Assembly: GCF_027257875.1 (NCBI RefSeq)
Contig: NZ_JAPVQY010000029.1
Coordinates: 1-64,000, forward strand
Direction of reading: 5' to 3'
Origin: Burkholderia sp. IMCC1007
GTDB taxonomy: Bacteria > Pseudomonadota > Gammaproteobacteria > Burkholderiales > Burkholderiaceae
Length of the DNA stretch: 64,000 nt
The notes beneath the pieces are model-generated. The model saw only the letters and a list, made by a program, of their open reading frames with translations. It did not search any database and was not told the DNA's origin. This document shows, in pieces, positions 8,833-19,700 of this stretch (position 1 is its first letter; each line of letters starts with the position of its first letter). The position numbers were made by a program, and so were the translations under genes.

Positions 8833-10314
8833 ATGATCTGCATCCCGACCGCCCCTCGCAGCGTGCTCGCGCTCTCATGCGCAGCCGCGCTGCTCGCCGG
8901 CTGCGCAAGCGAGCGTCGCCAGCCGCTACCCGCCGTGAACCTGCCCGCGCAATGGACCACGTACGACGCGGCCGGCACGGCGCCCGCTTCCGCTGCGTCG
9001 AGCGCATCCGCGCCCTTTGCTACCTCGCCAATTCCGGCCGACTGGTGGCGCGGCTTCGGCGACCCGGTGCTCGACCGGCTGATCGCCGACGCGCTCGATG
9101 TCAACAACGACCTCGCTGCTGCCACGATCCGCGTCTATCGTGCACGCCTGCAGGCGGGGCTCGTCGCGACCAATCAGACGCCGAACGTCACGCTCGAGGG
9201 CGCCGGCAGCGTGTCGCACTCGCTCGGTGGCAACGACGGCATGTCGCGCAATTTTGACGAAAATGGCAGCGTGCCGCGCACGCTCGATTCACATCGAACG
9301 TCGCGCATGAGCAATCTGTCCGGCATGCTCAGCTACGAACTCGACCTCTGGGGCAAGCTCGCCGCGCTGCGCGACGCGGCGCGCTGGAGCGCCAATGCGA
9401 CACAGGCCAATCGCGACGCGGCGCGGCTCTCGTTGATCGGCACGACGGCCGCGCTGTACTGGGAGATCGGCTATCTGAACCAGCAGATCGCGCTCGGCGA
9501 CGCAAGCATCACGTATGCGGAGCGCACGCTTGCGCTGGTGCGCGCGCGCCATGCGGCGGGCGCGGTGTCCGGGTTCGACGTTGCGCAGGCCGAGCTGAGC
9601 GTGTCCGCGCAGCGCGCGGCTCAGACGCATCTGATCCAGCAACGCACCGTGAAACGTCACGCGCTTGCGATCCTGTTCGACAGGCCGCCGCAGGCGAAAG
9701 CCGCGGAGCCGACCGCGCTGCCCGACCGGCCGCTGCCAGCGGTGCCTGCGGGCGTGCCTGCGGATCTGCTTGGTCGACGCCCGGATCTCCGTGAAGCGGA
9801 GTTCCGGCTGCGCGAATCACTCGCGAACCTCGACTTCACCCGCACAAGCTTCTATCCCTCGTTCACGCTGACAAGTTCCTTCGGCACGTCGAGCGCGAGT
9901 CTCGAGCGCGTGCTGTCGAATCCGATCGCGATGCTCGGCCTCGGGCTCTCGCTGCCGCTCATCGAATGGAATACGATGCGACTGAAGATCAAGGTGTCGC
10001 AGACGGAGTACGAGGAAGCAGTCGTCGCTTTCCGCCAGCGGTTGCACACCGCGCTCGGCGAGGTCGAAAACGTATTGTCTGCACGTGCGCAGCTCGAACG
10101 TGAAGGCGAACAGCACACGCTGTCGCTCAAGTGGGCACAGCATGCGGAAGCGCTGGCGCGAGTCCGCTTCGTGACCGGCGCGACCGACGTACGGCCATGG
10201 CTCGACCAGCAGCAGCGGCTGCGCGACGCGCAGAGCGCCGTCGCGCTGAACCGCTTGCATCGACTCAACAACCGGATGGACTTATACAAGGCGCTGGGCG
10301 GTAGTGATCACTGA
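8833..10314 (+). CDS. Outer-membrane efflux lipoprotein (NodT/OprM-type channel)
   Basis: A 493-residue TolC-superfamily channel. The signal peptide ends in the lipobox LLAGC (Cys about residue 24), so the mature protein is lipid-anchored. Two outer-membrane efflux repeats follow, with the expected WWRGFGDPVLDRLI near the N terminus and the LLGRRPDLREAEFRLR motif starting the second repeat. ATG 8833 lies seven bases after the macB stop and places the signal peptide correctly. It completes a tripartite pump with the two preceding genes. No terminator with a T-run was found immediately after it. Confidence 0.92.
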   Translation: MICIPTAPRSVLALSCAAALLAGCASERRQPLPAVNLPAQWTTYDAAGTAPASAASSASAPFATSPIPADWWRGFGDPVLDRLIADALDVNNDLAAATIRVYRARLQAGLVATNQTPNVTLEGAGSVSHSLGGNDGMSRNFDENGSVPRTLDSHRTSRMSNLSGMLSYELDLWGKLAALRDAARWSANATQANRDAARLSLIGTTAALYWEIGYLNQQIALGDASITYAERTLALVRARHAAGAVSGFDVAQAELSVSAQRAAQTHLIQQRTVKRHALAILFDRPPQAKAAEPTALPDRPLPAVPAGVPADLLGRRPDLREAEFRLRESLANLDFTRTSFYPSFTLTSSFGTSSASLERVLSNPIAMLGLGLSLPLIEWNTMRLKIKVSQTEYEEAVVAFRQRLHTALGEVENVLSARAQLEREGEQHTLSLKWAQHAEALARVRFVTGATDVRPWLDQQQRLRDAQSAVALNRLHRLNNRMDLYKALGGSDH

Positions 10315-10573
10315 CCTGATTCCAACCCGTGCGAACAGACTTGTCGATTGCGAAGTGGGAGACGGCGGGTGACGGGCACGCGATTCCGTTTCGAAAAAGC
10401 AAGAAAACGCCTGATGGGCGGGAGTTTTGGACAGGCGTCCGGAGGACTCGAACGCGGCACAAATCGGCCCGGCGCACTTCCCAAAGCGGATATTGCCGCC
10501 ATCGCTCGCTGCGTAAATTTCGATGTTCCGCCGTGGAAAGACTGCCCGGAGCGCCAAAATCTTGTAACCCTTG

Positions 10574-10669
10574 TGGCGGAAGGCAGCAGGAGTCGAACCT
10601 ACCCGGGAGTGTCTGACACCCCCAACTGGATTTGAAGTCCAGCCGTACCACCGGATACGAATGCCTTCC
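10574..10669 (-). tRNA. selC: tRNA-Sec (anticodon TCA)
   Basis: The 96-base gene has the long acceptor arm GGAAGGC, the anticodon loop GGACTTCAAATCC (anticodon complement at 10633-10635), the large variable arm, and a T-arm GGTTCGACTCC. The 3' CCA is encoded. It closely follows E. coli selC in layout. It lies downstream of selA-selB on the same strand and supplies the Sec-tRNA for the UGA codon in fdnG. Its 3' end faces the lasso/efflux region, the side at which selC-directed islands normally insert. Confidence 0.97.
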
Positions 10670-10709
10670 GTAGGGGAAAAACCAAAAGAACGAAAAGAAC
10701 AACGATCGC

Positions 10710-12635
10710 CTACGCCTGAATACCCACCCAACCGCTGTCAGGCCGCAGGAAGTGAAGATCGCGGTGGAAGCGAGTATACCCAACCCGATCGAAGAACTCG
10801 AGAATCTGGATCGCCCGCTTGCGGCCGAGCCCGGTCGCATCGCGAAACGTCGCCGCATCGAGCCCGCCGCCGCGCGTCGGCGCGAGATGCGCGACCAGCC
10901 CGGCCAGCTCGCGCACGACATCCGCGTGATAGAACAAGTCGCGCACGATCTGGTGCACGTCGCCGCGCCGCGCGAGCTTGCGCAGCAGCGCGCGCACGGC
11001 GTCCTCGGCCGCGCCCGTGTCGCGCGCCAGATCGCGCACCCACGGCGGATCGAAGCGTCCCGCATGAATCAGCGGCAGCAGTTGCTGCGCGAGCGCCTCG
11101 TCGCGCGCATCGAAGCTCACCGAATGCGACGGCAGATGCAGCCACGGCCCGCTTCGCGCGACGTCGCCGCCCGCCACCAGCGCATCGACGAGCGCGCGCC
11201 ACAGCGCATCGCCGGCGAGCGGCGCCGCCATCCGTCGCAGACGTGCCGCATCGAGCCCCTGCTCGTCCGGCATCCGCTCGTGATACGCGCGCAGCGTGTC
11301 GATCGCCCGCGCCTGCAGCGCATGCCAGTGCGTGCGCGCCATCACCGTGCCGTCGTTCGACGCCGCATCGCGCTGGCCGATCGCCAGCGCATCGTCCGGC
11401 AACGCGAGCTCATCCGGCGCGAACCCCGTCAGATGCATCAGCGTCGCGCGCGGAATGCCGAGCGGCGCCTGCGCGAGCAGCGCATCGAGCCGCCGTTCGT
11501 CGAGCCACACGGCCAGCGCATCGAGCCATGCGCGGCGCGCAGGCGTACGCCGCTTGCGTGCAGGCCCGAACGGATCGAGCACGCGGCCGCCGCCGACGGT
11601 GCGCGTCGCCTGCGGATTGCGCACGATGAAGCGATCGCCCGGTAGCGCGAACACCGGCTCGTCGAACACCAGTTGCACGCGCATCTTCTGTCCGCCGGCG
11701 AGCGTATCGCCGTCGAGCAGCGCGACGTGCGCGACGCGGTGCAGCGTGCCGAGATGCACGTGCAGCGGCGCCCAGTGCGTCAGCGTCAGCCCCGCATCGG
11801 CCAGCAACGTGAGTTCGACGTCCAGCCGCGGCGACGTCGCCGCAAGCCGCGCATCCGCGACGGTATCGCCGCGCTCGATGTCCGCCTTGTCGACGCCTGC
11901 CAGGTTCAGCGCGCAGCGCTCGCCCGCGCGGCCCGTGTCGACCGGCCGGTTCTGTGCATGAATGCTGCGCACGCGCGCGGCATCGCCGGTGCGCACGATC
12001 GCGAGTGTGTCGCCGGTCGCGACGCGGCCCGCGAACGCAGTGCCCGTGACGACGGTGCCCTGCCCGGCAAGCGTAAACACGCGATCAACCGCCAGCCGGA
12101 ACAAGCCATCGTCGCGACCCGCCCGCCATGCGAGCGCCGCCTCGGCGAGGTGCTGCTTCAATGCGGCGACGCCCGGATCGTCGGCCCGCGTCGCGCAGGT
12201 TTCGAAGATCGGTGCGCCATCGAGCGTCGACCCGTGCAGCCACGCGGCGATCTCGTCGCGCACCGCCGACAGGCGTGCGGCGTCGACGCGATCGCATTTC
12301 GTCAGCGCGACCGCGCCGTGCGTGACGCCGAGCAATTGCAGGATCGCGAGGTGCTCGCGGGTCTGCGGCATCACGCCGTCGTCGGCGGCGATCACGAGCA
12401 ACGCGAAGTCGATCCCGGACGCGCCGGCCGCCATCGTATGAATCAGCTTCTCGTGGCCCGGCACGTCGATCAGGCCGAGCACGTCGCCGTTCTCGAGCGG
12501 CGTGTACGCGTAGCCGAGCTCGATCGAGATGCCCCGCGCCTTCTCTTCCTTCAACCGGTCGGTGTCGACGCCCGTGAGCGCCCGCACGAGCGTCGTCTTG
12601 CCGTGGTCGATATGTCCTGCAGTACCGACGATCAT
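10710..12635 (-). CDS. selB: Selenocysteine-specific elongation factor SelB
   Basis: A 641-residue GTPase that brings Sec-tRNA to the ribosome at UGA codons with a SECIS element. G motifs are clear: GHIDHGKTT near the N terminus, DVPGHE, and TKCD. The EF-Tu-like domains 2 and 3 follow, and the C-terminal third is the winged-helix region that binds SECIS RNA. The start ATG overlaps the selA stop as ATGA, so the two are translationally coupled. The sequence [12 protein letters not shown] at the start is diagnostic. Confidence 0.97.
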   Translation of the reverse strand: MIVGTAGHIDHGKTTLVRALTGVDTDRLKEEKARGISIELGYAYTPLENGDVLGLIDVPGHEKLIHTMAAGASGIDFALLVIAADDGVMPQTREHLAILQLLGVTHGAVALTKCDRVDAARLSAVRDEIAAWLHGSTLDGAPIFETCATRADDPGVAALKQHLAEAALAWRAGRDDGLFRLAVDRVFTLAGQGTVVTGTAFAGRVATGDTLAIVRTGDAARVRSIHAQNRPVDTGRAGERCALNLAGVDKADIERGDTVADARLAATSPRLDVELTLLADAGLTLTHWAPLHVHLGTLHRVAHVALLDGDTLAGGQKMRVQLVFDEPVFALPGDRFIVRNPQATRTVGGGRVLDPFGPARKRRTPARRAWLDALAVWLDERRLDALLAQAPLGIPRATLMHLTGFAPDELALPDDALAIGQRDAASNDGTVMARTHWHALQARAIDTLRAYHERMPDEQGLDAARLRRMAAPLAGDALWRALVDALVAGGDVARSGPWLHLPSHSVSFDARDEALAQQLLPLIHAGRFDPPWVRDLARDTGAAEDAVRALLRKLARRGDVHQIVRDLFYHADVVRELAGLVAHLAPTRGGGLDAATFRDATGLGRKRAIQILEFFDRVGYTRFHRDLHFLRPDSGWVGIQA

Positions 12636-14071
12636 GCGGCCGGCCCCGCGATCAGCGCGCATTGCGCGACGAAGGCCGCTTCGTCCGCGCCCTCGAGACA
12701 GCGCAAATCGAGCCGCAGCGCGTTGTCGGCAACGCGGCCGATCACGGCGCGCGGCCACGCGCGCAACCGCTTCTCGAGCTGCGCGAGCGCACGGCCGCCG
12801 CGCTTGCCGTCGGGCGTGCGCACGACGAGCCCGGCGCTCGGCAGCTGGTCGACCGGCAGCGCGCCGCTGCCGATCTGGCTGAACATCGGCTCGACGCGCA
12901 CGTCGAAGCCGCTGCCGAGCGCGGCCTGCAACGCCGGCCGCACGCGCTCGGCGGCCTCGGCGATATCGCGCTGCGGCCGCGTGAGCAGACGCAGCGTCGT
13001 GAGCCGCTCGCGCAGAAATTCCGGCGCCTGGTAGAGCCGCAGCACCGGTTCGAGCGCGGCGAGCGTCAGCTTGCCGACACGCAGCGCACGCTTGAGCGGA
13101 TGCTTCCTGATCTTCGCGACGAGCGCGCGATCGCCGACGATCAGGCCGGCCTGCGGGCCGCCGAGCAGCTTGTCGCCGCTGAACGTGACGAGGTTCGCGC
13201 CGGCCGCGACGGTTTCCTGCACGGTCGGCTCGTGCGGCAGGCCCCACTGCGACAGGTCGACGAGCGTGCCGCTGCCGAGATCGACCGCCACCGGCAGCCC
13301 ATGTTCGCGCGCAAGCGGCGCGAGTTCGGCGAGCGTCACGTCCTTCGTGAAGCCGCTGATCGCATAGTTGCTGCAATGCACCTTCATCAGCAGCGCCGTG
13401 CGCGGGCCGATCGCGTCCGCGTAGTCGTGCAGATGGGTGCGATTGGTCGTGCCGACCTCGCGCAGCTTCGCGCCGGCGCGGCTCATGATGTCGGGAATGC
13501 GGAACGCGCCGCCGATCTCGACGAGTTCGCCGCGCGACACGATCACTTCGCGTTTCGGCGCGAGCGCGGACAGCGCGAGCAGCACGGCCGCCGCATTGTT
13601 GTTCACGACCGTCGCGGCTTCCGCGCCGGTCAATTCGCACAGCAAACCTTCGATCAGGTCGTCGCGGTCGCCGCGGCGGCCGGTCGACAGATCGTATTCG
13701 AGGTTGACGGGTTGCGTGAGCACGTCGACCACCGCGCGCACCGCGTCGTCGGGCAACAATGCACGCCCGAGGTTGGTGTGCAGCACGGTGCCGCTCAGAT
13801 TGAACACCGCGCGCACGGCGCTCGCGCTTTGCGCGGCCAGCGTGCGGGCAACGGCGGCCGCGATACGCGGCTCGTCGAGCGGCTCGGCCGCCGACGGATC
13901 CTGCTGCGCGGCGGTGCGCCAGCGTTCGAGCTCGGCGCGCACCGCGTTCAGCACGCGCGTGCGGCCATAGTCGGCGAGCAGCGGCTGCAGCGGCGCCGAC
14001 GATAGCACGCGTTCGACGGACGGCACGCGCGCGAGGACGGCATTCAGTTCATTCAAACCCGGTTCGGTCAC
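12632..14071 (-). CDS. selA: L-seryl-tRNA(Sec) selenium transferase
   Basis: A 479-residue PLP enzyme that converts Ser-tRNA(Sec) to Sec-tRNA(Sec) with selenophosphate. The PLP lysine is in [12 protein letters not shown], preceded by [12 protein letters not shown], and the N-terminal helical domain is present. The start codon is GTG (14071) and the N terminus begins [20 protein letters not shown]. It sits 75 bases after fdhE and overlaps selB by four bases. selD (selenophosphate synthetase) is not in the window and must be elsewhere. Confidence 0.97.
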   Translation of the reverse strand: MTEPGLNELNAVLARVPSVERVLSSAPLQPLLADYGRTRVLNAVRAELERWRTAAQQDPSAAEPLDEPRIAAAVARTLAAQSASAVRAVFNLSGTVLHTNLGRALLPDDAVRAVVDVLTQPVNLEYDLSTGRRGDRDDLIEGLLCELTGAEAATVVNNNAAAVLLALSALAPKREVIVSRGELVEIGGAFRIPDIMSRAGAKLREVGTTNRTHLHDYADAIGPRTALLMKVHCSNYAISGFTKDVTLAELAPLAREHGLPVAVDLGSGTLVDLSQWGLPHEPTVQETVAAGANLVTFSGDKLLGGPQAGLIVGDRALVAKIRKHPLKRALRVGKLTLAALEPVLRLYQAPEFLRERLTTLRLLTRPQRDIAEAAERVRPALQAALGSGFDVRVEPMFSQIGSGALPVDQLPSAGLVVRTPDGKRGGRALAQLEKRLRAWPRAVIGRVADNALRLDLRCLEGADEAAFVAQCALIAGPAA

Positions 14072-14146
14072 GTAATCGTGGCTCCCTTTCGATGTATCGC
14101 AGACGACCGGCGCCGGTGCTCGCGCACCCGCGCCGGCTCCGTGCCG

Positions 14147-15094
14147 TCAGTCCGCGTCGGCCTCCGCTTCGCGCGACATGTCGGGCCACAGCAGCGGGTT
14201 CGGCGAACTGCGCTGGTAACCGGCCTCGTTCATCAGCAGATCGAGCGTGAGGCTCGCGAGATCGTCCGCCAGCGGCTCGAACTCGTAGTCCTTCTCCTGG
14301 TAGCCGATCTTGCGATAGGTCTTGCATTCGTCGCACGATTCGGCCTTGACGGCTTCGCTGCCGCCCTCGATCCCGTGATACGCAATGCCTTTCGTCGAGT
14401 CGCAGTGCGAACATTTCGTGCGCACCATGTGCCACTCGGTCGTGCAGAGCCCGCACTGCAGGAAACGGTAGCCCTGGAACTGGCCGCCGACGCGCACGAC
14501 GCTCGCGACCGGATGCGACCCGCACACGGGGCACAGCCCCGGCTGGTCGAGATACGGAAGGTCGGACGGCGCGACGCGGCTGGCGAGATCGGTCCACACG
14601 ACCTGCAGCGCGGCCATCAGGAACGGCGCGGTGGCCGGATCGACTTCGGCGAAGCGCAGCGCGAGGATCGCGTCGGCCTGCGCGTCGAGTTCGGCGGGCG
14701 ACATCAGGCGCAGCCGGTCGAGCAGCTTCGCGAGCGACGGATTGACGAGCCCGGCGCTGTCGACACGGTCGAGCAGTTCATACAGCACGGCCCGCCACTG
14801 CGGGTCGCGCTGGCCGTCGAGCGCCGGCACGAGCGGCATCGAATGCTGCTGCGCGCGTGCAATCGCTTCCGGCGACGGCAGCGGCAGGTTCAGCGGCTGC
14901 AGCGTCGCGTGCTGCGCATCGGCGACGGTGGCCATCAGCCGCAGGTAGCCGCTGATCGGGTTCAGGTCGGCGAGCTTGCGCAGCCGCGTCGCACGCGCCG
15001 CGAATACGGTGCCGCGCTCCGGCAGGCGAAAGCGGGGAATGGCGGAATGATCGAGCGCCGAGATCTCGGTCGGTTCGAGAATGCGTTGTGTCAC
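14147..15094 (-). CDS. fdhE: Formate dehydrogenase accessory protein FdhE
   Basis: A 315-residue maturation factor for respiratory formate dehydrogenases. The C-terminal half carries the rubredoxin-like metal-binding cysteines (CPVCGSHP, CGLCTTEW, CSHCDS, CDECKTY). The start is chosen as GTG 15094 (MTQRILEP after initiation) with GGATG eight bases upstream. An upstream in-frame TTG at 15109 lies directly against the T-run of the preceding terminator and is unlikely. The gene is between the structural fdn genes and selAB, so it is expressed separately or by partial read-through. Confidence 0.93.
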   Translation of the reverse strand: MTQRILEPTEISALDHSAIPRFRLPERGTVFAARATRLRKLADLNPISGYLRLMATVADAQHATLQPLNLPLPSPEAIARAQQHSMPLVPALDGQRDPQWRAVLYELLDRVDSAGLVNPSLAKLLDRLRLMSPAELDAQADAILALRFAEVDPATAPFLMAALQVVWTDLASRVAPSDLPYLDQPGLCPVCGSHPVASVVRVGGQFQGYRFLQCGLCTTEWHMVRTKCSHCDSTKGIAYHGIEGGSEAVKAESCDECKTYRKIGYQEKDYEFEPLADDLASLTLDLLMNEAGYQRSSPNPLLWPDMSREAEADAD

Positions 15095-15107
15095 CAAAAT
15101 GTCATCC

Positions 15108-15137
15108 AAAAAAACAAGCGCCGACGGAGCGGCGCTT
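15108..15137 (-). terminator. Rho-independent terminator after fdnI
   Basis: Stem AAGCGCCG/CGGCGCTT with a six-base loop is followed on the minus strand by seven T residues separated by TTG. It lies 63 bases after the fdnI stop and ends 13 bases before the fdhE start, separating fdnGHI from fdhE-selAB. Confidence 0.85.
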
Positions 15138-15199
15138 CTGGCAGTTCCGACGGTGGCGGAACGGTACGCCGCGATGGCGCGCCGCCCCGCTCCGGTGCG

Positions 15200-15826
15200 C
15201 TACTTCACGCTTTCACGGAACCACTTCGAGTGATGCTTGCGTGCCCAGCCGAGCGTGACGGTGCCGCGCACCATCGCGCCGATCGAACCCTTCACCCACA
15301 ACGCCGCGTAAATGTGCACGATGATGCTCGCGATCAGCACGAACGCCGCGGCTGCATGCACGACGGCCGCCGCGCGGATTACCTCGATCGGAAAATAGAA
15401 CGAGAAGTAGCGCCGCCAGATCACGATCCCGGACAGCAGGAGCAGCAGCAGGCACGCCACCAGCGTGAAGAATAGCAGCTTCTGCCCGGCGTTATACCGG
15501 CCGACGGGCGGCAGCTTGTCTTCCTGGTTGGTCAGCACGTCGTCGATCTGCCTCAGCCATTGGCGATCGTCGGCGTCGAGCACGTTGTGGTGCCAGAACC
15601 GCGCCACGAGAATCGCGAACGACACGAACATCACGAGGCCGACGAACGGGTGCAGGATCCGCGTCCACTGGCCGCCGCCGAACAGCGCGGTGAGCCAGAA
15701 CATCGACGGATGGAACAGCGCGAGCCCGGACAGCGCGAGCAGCACGAACGTGATCGCGGTGATCCAGTGGTTCGTGCGCTCGTTCGGCGTGTAGCGGACG
15801 ATCAGGTTGGGGTCGTCGTGATTCAT
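15200..15826 (-). CDS. fdnI: Formate dehydrogenase N, cytochrome b556 (gamma) subunit
   Basis: A 208-residue membrane cytochrome with four predicted helices (for example [36 protein letters not shown] and [17 protein letters not shown]) and the histidines expected to hold two b hemes (NHWITA, LHPFVG, VVHAAAA, IIVHIYA). It passes electrons from the FdnH iron-sulfur chain to quinone in the inner membrane. The start overlaps the beta-subunit stop as ATGA. Its product ends at the periplasmic complex partner, and the terminator lies just after it. Confidence 0.95.
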   Translation of the reverse strand: MNHDDPNLIVRYTPNERTNHWITAITFVLLALSGLALFHPSMFWLTALFGGGQWTRILHPFVGLVMFVSFAILVARFWHHNVLDADDRQWLRQIDDVLTNQEDKLPPVGRYNAGQKLLFFTLVACLLLLLLSGIVIWRRYFSFYFPIEVIRAAAVVHAAAAFVLIASIIVHIYAALWVKGSIGAMVRGTVTLGWARKHHSKWFRESVK

Positions 15827-16737
15827 TTTCCGTCCTCCTTGATGCGTCGCGCCTCGTCGCGGGCGGCGGCTTCTTCGTCGTCGCTGACCTCGTTCGGACC
15901 GACCCGCGTGTAGTGGAAGAACCCGGCCAGCGCGGTCAGCGCAAGGCCGGCGAGCGCCAGCGGCTTCGCGATCCCCTTCCACAGCCGCACCAGCGGGCTG
16001 ATCGACGGATTGTCGGGCAGGCCGTGATACAGCGACGGTCTATCCGCGTGGTGCAGCACGTACATCACGTGCGTGCCGCCCACACCCTGCGGGTCGTACA
16101 GCCCCGCATGCTCGAAGCCGCGCTCCTTCAGGTCCTCGATCCGCTCGGCCGCGTGCTGCTTCATGTCCTCCTTGGTGCCGAACACGATCGCACCGGTCGG
16201 GCAGGTCTTCACGCAGGCCGGTTCCTGGCCGACCGCGACGCGGTCGGAGCAGAGCGTGCACTTGTACGCACGATGATCCTGCTTCGAGATCCGCGGGATG
16301 TTGAACGGGCAACCGGTCACGCAGTAGCCGCAACCGATGCAGTTCTCCTCGTGGAAATCGACGATCCCGTTGTTGTACTGCACGATCGCACCCGGCGACG
16401 GGCACGCCTTCAGGCACCCCGGATCCTCGCAGTGCATGCAGCCGTCCTTGCGGATCAGCCACTCGAGGTCGCCGGCCGGGTTCTCGTATTCGGAGAACCG
16501 CATGACCGTCCACGAATGCTCGGTCAGGTCGGCCGGGTTGTCGTACACGCCGACGTTGGTGCCGACCTCGTCGCGCAAGTCGTTCCACTCCATGCATGCC
16601 GTCTGGCACGCCTTGCAGCCGATGCACTTCGATACGTCGATCAGCTTCGCGACGCTCCCGGTCACAGGTGCGCGCGCCGTGGGCGGCGGCGTCGTGGTGG
16701 CCGAGACGCGCTTGATATCCAGCGATTGCAATGCCAT
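15823..16737 (-). CDS. fdnH: Formate dehydrogenase N, iron-sulfur (beta) subunit
   Basis: A 304-residue protein with four ferredoxin-type [4Fe-4S] motifs: [38 protein letters not shown] and [22 protein letters not shown] single C-terminal membrane helix ([20 protein letters not shown] region) anchors it. It relays electrons from the selenocysteine alpha subunit to cytochrome b. It begins ten bases after the fdnG stop and overlaps fdnI by four bases, so the three subunits form one operon. Confidence 0.96.
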   Translation of the reverse strand: MALQSLDIKRVSATTTPPPTARAPVTGSVAKLIDVSKCIGCKACQTACMEWNDLRDEVGTNVGVYDNPADLTEHSWTVMRFSEYENPAGDLEWLIRKDGCMHCEDPGCLKACPSPGAIVQYNNGIVDFHEENCIGCGYCVTGCPFNIPRISKQDHRAYKCTLCSDRVAVGQEPACVKTCPTGAIVFGTKEDMKQHAAERIEDLKERGFEHAGLYDPQGVGGTHVMYVLHHADRPSLYHGLPDNPSISPLVRLWKGIAKPLALAGLALTALAGFFHYTRVGPNEVSDDEEAAARDEARRIKEDGK

Positions 16738-16747
16738 CTCGTCCCCC

Positions 16748-19700
16748 TTACGCCTTTTCGACCTTCACCAGGAACGACTTGAATTCCGGTGTGTACGAGT
16801 TGCCGTCGCCGACGGACGGAGTCAGGGTATTGGCGAGATAGCCGGGCTTCGCGAGACCCTTGAAGCCCCAGTGCAACGGGACGCCGACCGTCTGGACCTT
16901 CTTGCCGTCGACCGTCAGCGGCTTGATCCGCTTCGTGACGAGCGCGATCGCGATGATGTAGCCGCGCTTGGACGACACCTTCACGCGCTCGCCGTGCGCG
17001 ACGCCGACCTCCTTCGCGAGGTCTTCGCCGATCTCGACGAATTGCTCGGGCTCGATGATCGCGTTCAGCCGCGCATGCTTGGTCCAGTAATGGAAATGCT
17101 CGGTGAGCCGGTAAGTCGTCGCGACGTGCGGGAACTCGGACGCCTTGCCGAACGACGCGCGGTCGTCCGCGAACACGCGGGCGGCCGGGTTGTTCAGCGC
17201 GAGCGGGTTGTCCGGGTGCAGCGGGTTCGCGGCGAGCGGCGTCTCGAACGGCTCGTAGTGCTCGGGGAACGGGCCTTCGTTCATCCCCGCACGCGCGAAG
17301 AAGCGCGCGACGCCTTCCGGGTTCATGATGAACGGATTCATCCCGTTCTCGGGCGGCTCGTCGACCTTGAAGTCCGGCACGTCGGCGCCCTTCCATGCGC
17401 TGCCGTTCCAGCCGATCAGCGTGCGGGTCGGGTCGAACGGCTTGCCGCTCACGTCGCACGATGCGCGGTTGTAGAGAATCCGCCGGTTCGCCGGCCACGC
17501 CCACGCCCAGTTCAGCGTCTGGCCGATGCCGGTCGGGTCGGAGTTGTCGCGCCGCCCCATCTGGTTGCCGGCCTGCGTCCACGCGCCGCAGAAGATCCAG
17601 CAGCCGCTCGCGGTCGTGCCGTCGTCCTTCAGTTGCGCGAACGCGGCCAGCTGCTCGCCCTTCTTCGCGAGCGTCTTGGTCGGATCCTTCGGGTCCGGCA
17701 GATCGGCGAGCGCCTTCCCGTTGAACTCCATCGCCAGCTCTTCGGGCGTCGGGCTTTCCGGGTTCGCGTACGGCCACGTCAGGTTCAGGATCGGATCCGG
17801 ATACTTGCCGCCGTCCGTCTGGTACATCTTGCGCATGCGCAGGAACAGCCCCGACATGATCTCGAGGTCGCTCCTGGCCTCGCCCGGCGGCGCCGCGCCC
17901 TTCCAGTGCCATTGCAGCACGCGGCTCGAACTCACGAGCGAGCCGTTTTCCTCCGCGAAGCAGGTGGTCGGCAGGCGGAATACCTCGGTCTGGATCTTCG
18001 TCGGGTCGACGTCGTTGAAGTCGCCATGATGCTTCCAGAACTCGGACGTCTCGGTCGCGAGCGGATCCATGATCACGAGCCACTTCAGCTTCGCGAGGCC
18101 GGCGGCCGTCTTCACCTTCGACGGCGCCGCCGCGAGCGGGTTGAAGCCCTGGCAGATGTAGCCGTTCATCTTGCCGGCATTCATCAGCTCGATCGCCTGC
18201 AGCAGGTCGTACTGCTTGTCCAGCTTCGGCAGGTAGTCGTACGCCCAGTTGTTCTGGGCGGTCGCCGCATCGCCCCACCACGACTTCATGAAGCTGACGT
18301 GGAATGCTTTGTAGTTCTTCCAGTAGCTGAGCTGGTTCGGCCGCAGCGGTTGCTGCACGCGCTTCTTGATGTAAGCGTCGAAGTCCTGCTCGGCCTGCAT
18401 CGGCAGCGTCATGTAGCCCGGCAGCAGATTCGACATCAGCCCGAGGTCGGTCAGCCCCTGGATGTTCGAGTGACCGCGCAGCGCGTTCATCCCGCCGCCG
18501 GCGATGCCGATGTTGCCGAGCAGCAGCTGCACCATCGCGCCGGTGCGGATCATCTGTGCGCCGATCGAGTGGTGCGTCCAGCCGAGCGCGTACAGCACCG
18601 TGCCGGCGCGGCCGGGCACGGCCGTGGTCGCGAGCATCTCGCACACCTTCAGGAATTTCTCCTTCGGCGTGCCGCAGATCTGCTGGACCATGTCGGCCGT
18701 ATAGCGCGCGTAGTGCTGCTTCAGCAGGTTGTAGACGCAGCGCGGATGCTGCAGCGTCGCGTCGACTTTCGCGAAGCCGTCGTCGCCGAGCTCGTAGTCC
18801 CAGCTCGATTTGTCCGGGTACGTGCGCTGCTCCGCGTCGTAGCCGGAATAGATGCCGTCGTTGAACGCGAAATCCTCGCGCACGATGAACGAAAAGTCTG
18901 TGTAGTTCTTTACGTACTCATGCTGAATCTTGTCGTTCGTGAGCAGATAGTTGATGACGCCGCCCAGGAAGACGATGTCGGTGCCGGTGCGGATCGGCGC
19001 GTAGTAATCGGCCACCGAGGCCGTACGCGTGAAGCGCGGGTCGACGACGATCAGCCGCGCCTTGCGGTGCGCCTTCGCCTCCGTCACCCACTTGAAACCG
19101 CACGGATGGGCCTCGGCTGCATTGCCGCCCATCACGAGAATCACGTCCGCGTTCTTGATGTCGACCCAATGGTTCGTCATCGCTCCACGGCCAAACGTCG
19201 GGGCAAGACCTGCCACCGTCGGGCCATGTCAGACACGCGCCTGATTGTCGAATACGAGCATCCCGAGGCTGCGGATGGTCTTGTGCGTCAGGTAGCCGAC
19301 TTCGTTGCTGCCTGCCGACGCGGCCAGCATGCCGGTCGTGAGCCAGCGGTTGACCTTCGCGCCGTCGGCCGTCTCGACGAAGTTCGCGTCGCGGTCGGCC
19401 TTCATCAGCTTCGCGATGCGGTCGAGCGCGTCGTTCCACGAGATCGGTTCCCACTTGTCAGAACCGGGCGCGCGATACTCGGGGTGCGTCAGGCGGCTCG
19501 GGCTGTGGATGAAGTCGATCAGGCTCGCGCCCTTCGGGCACAGCGTGCCGCGATTGACGGGGTGATCGGGATCGCCTTCGATGTGGATGATGCTCGACTG
19601 CGCGTTCTTCGCGCCGTCGCCGAGGCTGTACATGAGGATGCCGCAACCCACTGAGCAGTATGGACAGGTGTTGCGCGTTTCGGTGGTGCGCGCCAGCTTG

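Noticed and set aside
10430..10470. T-arm-like stretch (GTTCGAGTCC on the minus strand) as a second tRNA or an att copy of selC
   Set aside because: Only about ten bases resemble a tRNA T-arm. No acceptor or anticodon arm can be folded, and identity with the selC 3' end does not continue.
10571..15475. Several long plus-strand frames rich in Arg and Ala opposite selB, selA and fdhE
   Set aside because: They are antisense frames kept open by GC-rich third positions. They lack ribosome sites and any family pattern, while the minus-strand proteins are unmistakable.
19216..19231. fdnG read as two genes or a pseudogene with a premature stop
   Set aside because: The TGA is flanked by the conserved Sec active site and a SECIS, and sel genes are present, so it is a sense codon.
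16337..19654. A 1105-codon plus-strand frame opposite fdnG-fdnH
   Set aside because: It is a shadow of the formate dehydrogenase genes: Arg/His/Val-rich, no known domain, no start signal.
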